From NCBI GenBank assembly GCA_021817025.1, contig JAKAWF010000014.1, positions 13,904-26,569 on the forward strand: a stretch of DNA of 12,666 bases, read 5' to 3'. The position numbers were made by a program, and so were the translations under genes. Under the pieces are notes generated by a model, which did no database searches, was not told the origin of the DNA, and saw nothing but the letters and a program-made list of their open reading frames with translations. The stretch is from a bacterium (GTDB taxonomy: Bacteria; Chloroflexota; Dormibacteria; UBA8260; Bog-877). The number at the start of each line of letters is the position of its first letter. Position 1 is the stretch's first letter. Shown here piece by piece: positions 6,822 through 12,666 of this stretch.

Positions 6822-6827
6822 TACTAT
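6822..6827 (+). promoter_or_regulatory. Putative -10 box TACTAT for leaderless tag
   Basis: TACTAT ends five bases before GTG 6833. A start of transcription 6-7 nt after the box would fall on the GTG itself. No -35 consensus or Shine-Dalgarno sequence is visible. This box decides the start codon: the upstream in-frame codon at 6812 would lie before the transcript begins. Confidence 0.5.
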
Positions 6828-6832
6828 TGCCG

Positions 6833-7504
6833 GTGGAACAAGCGGCAGTGCTGGGCGAGGACGGACTTCGCCGCTGTCCCTGGGGCATCAACCCGCCGGA
6901 GTACCGGCGCTACCACGACCAGGAATGGGGCAGACCCGTCGCCGACGACCGGAAGGTGCTCGAGAAGCTCTGCTTGGAAGGATTCCAAAGCGGGCTCTCC
7001 TGGCTCACTATCCTGCGCAAGCGCGACTCCTTCCGGCGGGCCTTCCTGGACTTCGATGCAGCGGCGGTGGCAGCCCTGGGCGAGGCGGACGTGCAGCGCC
7101 TGCTCCTGGACTCCAAGATCGTGCGTCACCGGGGCAAGATCCTGGCCACCATCGACAACGCCCGGACGACCGTGCGCCTGCAGGCGACCGGTGCGTCTTT
7201 GGCCGCTCTGTGCTGGGGATATGAGCCGCGCCAAGCCCCCGTCCCAGTCACCACCGGCGACCTGGCGGCCACCACCAAAGAGTCGACCGCACTCTCCCTG
7301 GCGCTGCGCCAGCTGGGGTTCCGCTTCGTCGGGCCCACCACCGTCCATGCCGCCATGCAATCTCTCGGGGTGGTGAACGATCACCTTGCTGGCTGCTCGA
7401 TCCGGACGGTAGTGGAAGCGGAGCGGAAACGGTTTCCACGCCCCGAGGTGGCGGGGCCGCAACCCAACAGGGCCCCGAAAAAACCAGCGCTGGGTGAGTC
7501 CTGA
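6833..7504 (+). CDS. tag: DNA-3-methyladenine glycosylase I
   Basis: Base-excision repair enzyme that removes 3-methyladenine from alkylated DNA (HhH superfamily). It matches the Tag pattern throughout: RCPWGINPPEYRRYHDQEWG, EGFQSGLSWLTILRKR, IVRHRGKI, GFRFVGPTTVHAAMQSLGVVNDHLAGC. The four zinc ligands of the family are present: Cys15, His28, His184 and Cys188, with the same His-x3-Cys spacing as in E. coli Tag. The length of 223 residues is slightly above the usual ~190 because of a short N-terminus and a basic Pro-rich tail. I chose GTG 6833 because of the -10 box just upstream; GTG 6812 would add seven residues with no conserved character. It stands alone, with no ada or alkA neighbour in the window. 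Confidence 0.95.
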   Translation: MEQAAVLGEDGLRRCPWGINPPEYRRYHDQEWGRPVADDRKVLEKLCLEGFQSGLSWLTILRKRDSFRRAFLDFDAAAVAALGEADVQRLLLDSKIVRHRGKILATIDNARTTVRLQATGASLAALCWGYEPRQAPVPVTTGDLAATTKESTALSLALRQLGFRFVGPTTVHAAMQSLGVVNDHLAGCSIRTVVEAERKRFPRPEVAGPQPNRAPKKPALGES

Positions 7505-7914
7505 CCTCTGGGGATGGGTGAGGCGGGAGCTCCGGCCCGCTGGGTCGGTGCAGATCCGCCAGGCGCGACCCTTGGGCCCGCCGAATCGCGCCGGTGGGGA
7601 GTGGCCCGCCGGTCCTCATCTTCGTGCTGGAAGCAAGCCGGCGGGGAAACCCGCGTCCGCGCCAGGGGCGGTGCTGGAGGCGCACCGGTGGCCTGAGAGC
7701 CCGCTGCATCTCCAGAGCCACATCTCACGCCCAGGTTCCGCTTGTCCAGCTCACCGTTCCTACTGACTGCCCATCGCTGGGGTACCCGGCGCCCCAGCCC
7801 ACGCGCCTCCTTTCGACGCCCTGCCAGGACTTCCCGGCTTTGCCTGATGCCAGGATCCGGGCCACGATTGGCGCACCGCTGACCACGGGGAGGCAATGGC
7901 GCCACCGGGCCCTT

Positions 7915-8019
7915 GGGAGCATGGCGCTGGCGCCACGCCGCGACCCGGCACGCTGCCGAGCACCACAGCTGGCGGCCAATCGGGACGAAGCCACGCCCAC
8001 ACCTCTGGCAGGTCGTAAT
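7915..8019 (-). pseudogene. Small zinc-finger protein or remnant (Cys-x2-Cys-x12-Cys-x3-Cys)
   Basis: This minus-strand segment encodes CQRCGRGFVPIGRQLWCSAAC followed by RVAAWRQRHAP. The pattern is that of small treble-clef-like zinc-finger proteins (CxxC ... CSxxCRxxAWRRRH) common in Actinobacteria and relatives. The four cysteines and the basic helix are intact, so it is a real coding trace. The frame is open from ATG 8220 down to a stop at 7381-7383, but flanking residues have shadow-ORF composition and the far end would overlap the 3' end of tag. Homologues I recall start a few residues before the first Cys; here that place has ATT (8019-8017) rather than ATG or GTG. It is either a gene with an unusual start, one starting further upstream (for example GTG near 8085 or 8070), or a pseudogene. 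Function unknown. Confidence 0.45.
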
Positions 8020-8131
8020 GCCTTCGTTACGCGACGGGGTCTCGGGCACCCCGTCCCCAGCACTCCATTTGGGCACGACCGTTGACTCCACGGCGAGGCC
8101 GGGAGAATCCACAGCCCGGTCGAGTTTTCCA

Positions 8132-8157
8132 CCCCCTCTCCCCGAACCCCTCTCCCC
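8132..8157 (-). other. Canonical four-tetrad G-quadruplex motif
   Basis: On the minus strand, four G-runs (G4, G4, G4, G5) are separated by loops AGA, TTC and AGA, each exactly three bases. On the plus strand it is a 14-nt unit CCCCTCTCCCCGAA (8133-8146) tandemly repeated as CCCCTCTCCCCAAC (8147-8160). It lies upstream of the zinc-finger segment on that strand. Confidence 0.7.
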
Positions 8158-8315
8158 AACTTCTACTACTACTTGTTCACTCGCCTTCGGCTCCCGCATG
8201 CTCCCATTAGCGGCTCCCATGCCCCTGCGCCGCTACGGGGGCGACAACCCAGTCTCACACGCCTGGGGGAAGAGATTTCCACTTTGGCCGACGTTGGCCA
8301 ACTTGGGAAGTAACG

Positions 8316-8501
8316 GTGTCATCGGTCTCCTACGTGATGGTCGGGACGCTGACTCCCGTGGGCACAGTCTTAGGGGGACTCGCGGCAACCGCGATCGGAG
8401 CCAGGGCCGCCTTTCTGGCTAGCGGCCTGCTCGCCGCCGCTTGCGGGCTGGTGCTCCTGATCCCTGGGGCCCGCACCATGGAAGCGGCAGCACTTGCGTG
8501 A
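8316..8501 (+). pseudogene. C-terminal remnant of an MFS transporter
   Basis: The 61-residue frame from GTG 8316 to TGA 8501 contains two hydrophobic segments joined by IGARAAFL. It matches the last two helices of EntS-like (MFS_3-type) transporters, which typically read RVSS..., then ...PLG..LGG..A...GARAAFL..., then a Leu-rich helix. The similarity begins right at VSSVSYVM; upstream in this and the other frames I find no further transporter sequence. About 350 residues are therefore missing and it cannot be a working transporter alone. The well-preserved frame suggests a fairly recent loss of the rest, by deletion or rearrangement. Confidence 0.65.
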
Positions 8502-8502
8502 C

Positions 8503-8540
8503 GGCTGGGGCCGTCAGCCTGGCCCCGGCCGGGGCTGGGC
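8503..8540 (+). terminator. Strong GC hairpins after the MFS remnant
   Basis: GGCTGGGGCC (8503-8512) can pair with GGCCCCGGCC (8521-8530), with one G-U pair. Alternatively, the segment 8517-8540, centred on the 12-bp palindrome CCCCGGCCGGGG, can fold on itself with two G-U pairs. The structure starts one base after the stop codon of the remnant and lies between convergent genes. There is no T-run. A termination role is inferred from position. Confidence 0.4.
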
Positions 8541-8683
8541 AGATGCGAGCCATCAACACCGGTGGGCGAGCTCGCCGATGTCCGCCGGCGGATTCGGTCC
8601 GCAGCACGGGGCAGCGGGGCCCCGCCGGGACACGGGGAGGCGCATCCGCAGGGCGTACCAACCGACGGGCCGCGAGCCCCCCA

Positions 8684-9340
8684 TCAACCCGAGGCCGCGT
8701 GGTCCAGTTGCCGGCCGTCGACCAAGCGCACCGCCCGATCGCAGGCCTCGACCACCTCGGGATCATGGCTGGCGATCACCAGCAGCCGGCCCTCGCTGGC
8801 CTGGCGGAGGAGCAGCCCCATGATGATCTTGCGTTGCTCGGCCACCAGCTCGGAGGTCGGCTCGTCAGCGAGCACCGCCTCCGGCGGACCGACCAGGGCA
8901 CGGGCCACTGCCACGCGCTGCTGCTGCCCGCCCGAGAGGTCCTGGACCAGGGAGTCGGGCGTCCCCGCCAGGCCGACCGCCGCCAAAGCGGCGGCAGTGG
9001 CCGACGCCACCTCCAAGGCCGGCAGGCCCCGAGCCTGCAGGGGAAGAGCGACATTCTCGGCCGCGGTCAGGACCGACACCAGCCCGTGGTTCTGGAGCAC
9101 GACTCCGAAGCGCTGGCGGCTGCGATCGTCTTGCGCTAACGGCTCGCCGTCCACCAGCACGCGGCCTTGACTCGGTATTTGGAGCCCCGCCGCCAGCAGC
9201 AAGAGGGTGGTCTTGCCCGATCCCGATGGCCCGGTGACGGCCACGGACTCCCCCGCCCGGATGACGAGGCTGATGTCGCTCAGGATGGTGCACCCGCCGG
9301 CCCGGGCGACGACGTGTTCGAGCCGGATCTCACTGATCAT
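8684..9340 (-). CDS. MacB/LolD-type ABC ATPase with altered D-loop
   Basis: A 218-residue ATPase of the MacB/LolD class that partners FtsX-like permeases. Walker A is GPSGSGKT (37-44), the Q-loop Gln is at ~83 in VVLQNHGLV, the signature is LSGGQQQR (135-142), Walker B is AVLADEP (155-161) and the H-loop is ASHDP (His192). The D-loop reads SELV where the family has SxLD, so Asp is replaced by Val166. The D-loop Asp contacts the partner ATPase across the dimer interface, so this subunit may work only as the asymmetric half of a heterodimer with the ATPase encoded just upstream, or may be impaired. Its ATG overlaps the last 11 nt of that gene, implying coupling. It is last in the minus-strand operon. 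Confidence 0.92.
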   Translation of the reverse strand: MISEIRLEHVVARAGGCTILSDISLVIRAGESVAVTGPSGSGKTTLLLLAAGLQIPSQGRVLVDGEPLAQDDRSRQRFGVVLQNHGLVSVLTAAENVALPLQARGLPALEVASATAAALAAVGLAGTPDSLVQDLSGGQQQRVAVARALVGPPEAVLADEPTSELVAEQRKIIMGLLLRQASEGRLLVIASHDPEVVEACDRAVRLVDGRQLDHAASG

Positions 9341-10199
9341 GGGATTCCAGCTCCGGATTGCGCAGGTCCACCCCGGCCCGGTGCCGACGCACCTCGAGCA
9401 GGGTGCCCGGGGGGAGCCTCTCGAGCACGTCCGGAGGCAGTTGCACGCTGCCGTCCCGGCCCACCACCGCGTACTCCTGGCCCCTTCTTCCCTCGGCCCC
9501 GACCCGTCCGTCGCGGATGGTCACGGTGCGCGGCATGGCGGCCGCCACCGCAGGATCGTGGGTGACGCTGACCACAGTTGACCCCATTTGGGCGTTGATC
9601 CGATGCAGCAGCTCGATCACCTGGTCGCGGCCGACCGTGTCCAGCTGGCTGGTGGGCTCGTCGACCAGCAGCAGTCGCGGCGCCCCGGCCACTCCCGCGG
9701 CGATCGCCACCCGCTGCTGCTCTCCCCCGGACAGAGTCGCCACCGTGCGCCCTGCCAGGTGGCCCATCCCCAGCTCCTGGAGCAGCTCCGAAGGACTCCA
9801 AGGGGGAGTCTGGCCGCGGCCCCTGGCCCCGCGCTGGGCGAACTCAATGTTCTGGGTGGCGGTGGCATAGGGCAGAAGGTTGCGGGCCGGGTCCTGGAGC
9901 ACCAGGCTGACCTCGGTCGCCCGCAGCCGCAGCAGCTGTCGATTGCTGAGCCTGCCCATCTCGTAGGGCCCGATCTGAATCTGTCCGGCCGAGGCTCGCT
10001 GCAGCCCCGCCAGCAGCGAGAGCACCGTCGACTTGCCTGACCCCGACGGCCCGAGCAGGGCGAACTCCTCCCCCGCCTCCACGTCGAGGTCGACGCCCCG
10101 CAGTGCCACCACGTCCCCCTCGGGGCTGGGGTAGAGGTGGACCACCCCGTCGAAATGAATGTCCAGGCCGGCAGGCGCCGCCTGGCTGATCTGGGTCAT
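9330..10199 (-). CDS. MacB/LolD-type ABC ATPase with C-terminal AbrB-like extension
   Basis: A 289-residue ATPase. Walker A is GPSGSGKS (50-57), the Q-loop is VLQDPARNLLPY (Gln102), the signature is LSGGEQQR (156-163), Walker B is LLLVDEP (176-182), the D-loop is SQLD (184-187) and the H-loop is VTHDP (His214). All catalytic residues are present. After the normal end of the domain (~235) comes a ~45-residue extension, EYAVVGRDGSVQLPPDVLER and onward to ~280, that looks like an AbrB/SpoVT swapped-hairpin domain; such extensions occur in actinobacterial ABC ATPases of this class. I chose ATG 10199 because it overlaps the permease stop (ATGA); the frame is open to ATG 10226, but that would add only nine residues inside the permease gene. 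Together with the other ATPase and the permease it would form an export or lipoprotein-handling complex; the substrate is unknown. Confidence 0.92.
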   Translation of the reverse strand: MTQISQAAPAGLDIHFDGVVHLYPSPEGDVVALRGVDLDVEAGEEFALLGPSGSGKSTVLSLLAGLQRASAGQIQIGPYEMGRLSNRQLLRLRATEVSLVLQDPARNLLPYATATQNIEFAQRGARGRGQTPPWSPSELLQELGMGHLAGRTVATLSGGEQQRVAIAAGVAGAPRLLLVDEPTSQLDTVGRDQVIELLHRINAQMGSTVVSVTHDPAVAAAMPRTVTIRDGRVGAEGRRGQEYAVVGRDGSVQLPPDVLERLPPGTLLEVRRHRAGVDLRNPELESHDQ

Positions 10200-12541
10200 G
10201 TGATCTCCGTGCGCAGGCGGTCCCACGAGGCCAGGCGCAGGGTGGCGGCCGAGGCGAGCCCAGCGGCAACGGCCAGCAACACCACCAGGGCGGCCATCAT
10301 CAAGGTGATCGGGAGGACGACGAACACCAGTTGCACCTGGGGGCCGCCGCTGGTCGAAACGAACTCAGGAACTGAGGGCAAGGCCATCAAGGCCCCCAGC
10401 AGCCCGGCCCCAACCCCCAGAAGCACTCCCGGGCCTAGCACCAGCAGCTGCTCCCCCAGCAGAGAGCGCAGCAAGGTGCGGTTGGAAACCCCGATCGCTC
10501 GCAGCACCGCCAGTTCGAAAGCTCGCCGGCGTGAGGTCATGAACACCGAGAAGACCGCAGCCCCGATCGCCAGCACCGCCGCCGCCCCGGCGGCGAACAG
10601 GAAGAAGAGGTAGGCGAGAGCCAGACCGCCGCGGTCCATACTGCGGATGTCGGCAGCTGGAGTCTGGACCTGGGTAATCCGCAGGCCCTGCGCCCGCAGG
10701 GACCGTTCAATCGAACTGGGCGCGCGGGGGGCCAGCCAGACCTGGCTCACGGTCTGGCTGGGCGGCGCGGTCTCGGCCCGCATGGCGGTCTTGAGGTCGA
10801 CCAGGAACCCCTCGTAGCCCAGCTGAGGCAGGGCCACCACCCGGTAGGGCACGTCCAGGGTGAGCGAGTTGCCATCGAAGTTCTCGATCGAGGCGGCCGC
10901 CAGGTCGGAGACCCCGTTGGCCTGGGTCACGACCCCGTGCAGGGTCTGAGGCATCGCCGCCGGGGCGACGGCGGGCGAAACGCTGTCCGAGGCCTGGTCG
11001 TCGACGGCCAGGGAAAGCTCGGGCCCGGCGCCATCAGAGCCGGGAGTCACGGCGACCCCTCCCCCCTGGGGCTGCCAGTAGCCAGGCTTGGCCAGATTCC
11101 CTGCCAGCGAGGTCCAGGTGCCTTTCCGGAGCACCTGAAGCTGCGCCAAGGTCAGGTTGTAGACCGCCTGCTGCGGGCCGCCCGCGCTGGGGTTCCAGAG
11201 CGGGTCGAGCTGGAGGACGTGGCAACCCCCCGTGCAGGTGGCCGGCAGGGCGGCCGCGTAGACATGGGTCCCCGGCCGGAGGAAGCCAAAGTCGGCGACC
11301 CCCGGGTCGCCGCCGCTGTCCACCATGTTGAACACCAAGTCCGGCGGGGGGTTGGGGGTGCCACTCTCGGTGATCGTGGCCCGGACCGCGGTGCCGGTGA
11401 AGATGAGCGGGGATTGGAGATGGGGGGTCAGCCAGCGCACGATTGTGGCCAGCCGGACAGAGCTGACGCCGGCGGGCCAGTAGGCCACCCGTTGGAACCG
11501 GCTCACCTGCACCGCCAGCAGGTTCTGACTGGGGATCTTGGAGAGCATCGCAGCCATCGCGTAGTCGCCGCTGGGATCGGCCCGGTCGACCGCGGTCTCC
11601 AGGTTCACGCCATTGGGCACCTGCACCGTGAGCACCCGTGCCGCCCCCAACACGAAGTCAGCCCGAGTGGTCCGGTTGACACCCGCAGCCGCCCAGCCGG
11701 CCACCGCAAAGCAAGCCAGCGCGGTCGCTACCGCCAGCACCGTGATCTGGCGCAGGCTGGTGGGCCGCCGCACCACCTGACGAACCGCCAATCCGGTCGC
11801 CAGCCGGGTGGAGTTCTCGGTCCAGCGCACCACCACCGCCGCGATCACGGGCAGCAACCGCACGCCCACCACCGCGATTGCCACCGCCACCAGCCCAGGG
11901 GCGAAGGCGGCGAGTGGGTTGGGCTGGGTACCGTTGAGCACCCCGGCCAACAGGAGCTCGACGATGCCGGCCAGTGCCAGCGCCAGGGCGGCCGCGTCCA
12001 GGGCGGCCCGGGCGGTGCTGGACGACTTCGGTTCCACCGCCCGCAACTCCTCGGACAAGCGCCGCGTGAGGATCCGCCGGGCCCCGAACAGGGTGGCGAC
12101 GAGGCCACCGGCAAAGGCGGCCACCGCCGCCCAGAGCACCAGCGGCTGGAGCGTGACCAACGCCCCCGGCAGGAGCCAGGGCTGGGCCCCCCGCATCGCC
12201 AGGAACGCCAGCGCCAGCCCCAGCGGAAGTGAGATGCAGAGCATGGCGACCGGCTCCAGCAGCCCCACCACCAGCACCGACCAGGTGCGGAACCCTCGCA
12301 GCTTGGCCAAGGCCACCTCCTTCTCCCTGGCCTCTGCGGTGCGAGCCACCAGTCCGAACAAGACGAACAGCGCCAGCAGCACCAGCTGAAGGTCAACCAC
12401 GATCACGATCGCCTGCATCAGGTTGCTTTCCTGGGTCGCCTGGCTGACCTCCTTGCCCAGGTCGGTGAAGACCGGAGCCGCCAGTGACTGGTTGGTGGCA
12501 AATGTTCGGCCACCCCGTAGGCAGGGGGAGTGCTGAGGCAT
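10196..12541 (-). pseudogene. MacB/FtsX-like ABC permease, 5'-truncated
   Basis: The 781-residue open frame carries an FtsX domain (~43-155: a helix, the cytoplasmic ARTAEAREKEVALAKLRGFR coupling segment, then helices), three more helices (~180-285), a large extracytoplasmic domain (~290-640) and a C-terminal FtsX domain with SRRRAFELAVLRAIGVSNRTLLRSLLGEQ and two final helices. Large permeases of this type begin with a transmembrane helix and a first extracytoplasmic domain of a few hundred residues before the first FtsX domain. Both are missing: recognisable permease sequence starts at about residue 15-19 (QSLAAPVFTDLG). The first residues (MPQHSPCLRGGRTF) have no permease character and lie next to the 3' end of another ORF. 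The ATG at 12541 is thus probably fortuitous and the gene a 3' fragment. The rest of the frame is undamaged, so the break is recent. Confidence 0.75.
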
Positions 12542-12559
12542 CCCGATGAGGAGTCGCCC
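12490..12559. mobile_element. Probable terminal region of an inserted element
   Basis: Between the stop codon of the right-edge ORF (12560) and the first recognisable permease codons (~12490-12500) lie ~60 nt of non-permease sequence, as expected for the end of an insertion sequence. It contains the short hairpin CCCC-gtaggca-GGGG (12513-12527). The other end lies outside the window, so neither inverted repeat nor target duplication can be tested here. Confidence 0.4.
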
Positions 12560-12666
12560 TCAGGCAGGTGTGGTGAGGATGCGGCGGTAGTCGCGGCGCA
12601 GGGGGTAGAGGTAGATGTCTTTGATGGGGAGCGCGTAGCGGTTGTAGCGGTCGAGCTTGCCGCGTC
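12560..12666 (-). CDS. C-terminal fragment of an unidentified ORF, possibly a transposase; 5' part outside the window
   Basis: The last 34 codons read RGKLDRYNRYALPIKDIYLY and then PLRRDYRRILTTPA before the TGA at 12562-12560. The peptide is basic and Tyr-rich with no low-complexity bias, unlike the GC-driven shadow frames of this window, so it is likely real coding sequence. I do not recognise the family. Its place at the point where the permease gene is broken suggests a transposase, but that rests on context alone. Confidence 0.45.
   Translation of the reverse strand, partial: RGKLDRYNRYALPIKDIYLYPLRRDYRRILTTPA

Larger units (their letters stand above)
6554..6832. other. Structured non-coding spacer between msrA and tag
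   Basis: About 280 nt with no supported gene. It contains two overlapping hairpins just after msrA, an imperfect ~26-nt direct repeat, a 13-bp palindrome at 6739-6751 (GCTGCT-C-AGCAGC), a CCCGCG-GTGG-CGCGGG hairpin at 6774-6789, and the tag promoter at its right end. No known RNA family was recognised. Confidence 0.6.
7505..8683. other. Gene-poor region with decayed coding remnants
   Basis: About 1.2 kb between tag and the minus-strand ABC operon. Only two short segments look like real protein: a zinc-finger segment on the minus strand and the tail of an MFS transporter on the plus strand. The long open frames elsewhere have the Pro/Arg/Ala composition of GC-rich shadow ORFs. Small structures include a 7-bp inverted repeat GGCGCGA/TCGCGCC (7562-7568 and 7586-7592), a GCGGG-GAAA-CCCGC tetraloop hairpin (7641-7654), a G-quadruplex motif (8132-8157) and an imperfect 23-nt tandem repeat (CGGCTCCC at 8188 and again at 8211). 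Confidence 0.65.

Noticed and set aside
7620..7700. Possible cobalamin-type riboswitch around the GCGGG-GAAA-CCCGC hairpin
   Set aside because: There is some resemblance to a conserved GGGAA...CCGG core, but the CCACTG-type box and the rest of the consensus are missing and no suitable gene follows.
8441..9139. 232-residue plus-strand open frame over the second ATPase
   Set aside because: Opposite to an ATPase with intact Walker motifs; composition is that of a reverse-strand shadow.
10200..10226. Upstream ATG for the first MacB-type ATPase
   Set aside because: It would add nine residues lying inside the permease coding sequence; ATG 10199 forms the usual ATGA overlap.
10937..12232. 431-residue plus-strand open frame antisense to the permease
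   Set aside because: Arg/Gly/His/Gln-rich with no recognisable domain; the opposite frame is a coherent membrane protein.
1..12666. tRNA, rRNA or CRISPR arrays
   Set aside because: No T-loop GGTTCGAATCC-like sequence, rRNA signature or regularly spaced repeats were seen on either strand.

Overview
The window is GC-rich chromosomal DNA from a bacterium. Gene content resembles a high-GC Terrabacteria lineage (Actinomycetota, Chloroflexota or the uncultured Dormibacterota). The evidence is a PhoU sitting between a PhoR/SenX3-like kinase and its response regulator, frequent GTG/TTG starts, ATGA start-stop overlaps, and several genes whose start codon lies only 5-9 nt after a TAnnnT box, as expected for leaderless transcripts. 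No rRNA, tRNA or marker gene is present, so the taxonomy is inference only.

Left part (1-6553). A Ppx/GppA polyphosphatase-type gene runs leftward off the window. Divergent from it is a rightward cluster: a SixA/MutT1-like histidine phosphatase, a soluble PAS-histidine kinase, PhoU, an OmpR/PhoB-type response regulator, an ABC ATPase and an ABC-2 permease. The kinase, PhoU and regulator form a phosphate-type signalling module that seems to have no membrane sensor. The divergent polyphosphatase fits a phosphate/polyphosphate theme. The ABC-2 exporter is translationally coupled to the regulator. A peptide-methionine sulfoxide reductase (MsrA) follows with its own putative promoter.

Middle part (6554-8683). 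A structured spacer with overlapping hairpins and an imperfect direct repeat leads to tag (3-methyladenine DNA glycosylase I), whose best start is a leaderless GTG. About 1.2 kb of poorly coding DNA follows. It holds a zinc-finger coding remnant on the minus strand, a strong four-run G-quadruplex motif, and the last ~60 codons of a major-facilitator transporter. It looks like a graveyard of decayed genes.

Right part (8684-12666, minus strand). This is a MacB/FtsX-like ABC operon of one large permease and two different ATPases, all with overlapping stop and start codons. The first ATPase carries a C-terminal extension resembling an AbrB/SpoVT swapped-hairpin domain. The second has Val in place of the D-loop Asp. 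The permease lacks its first transmembrane helix and first extracytoplasmic domain. Its reading frame opens in foreign-looking sequence just downstream of the 3' end of another minus-strand ORF that runs off the right edge. This suggests that a mobile element inserted in the permease gene and disabled the operon.
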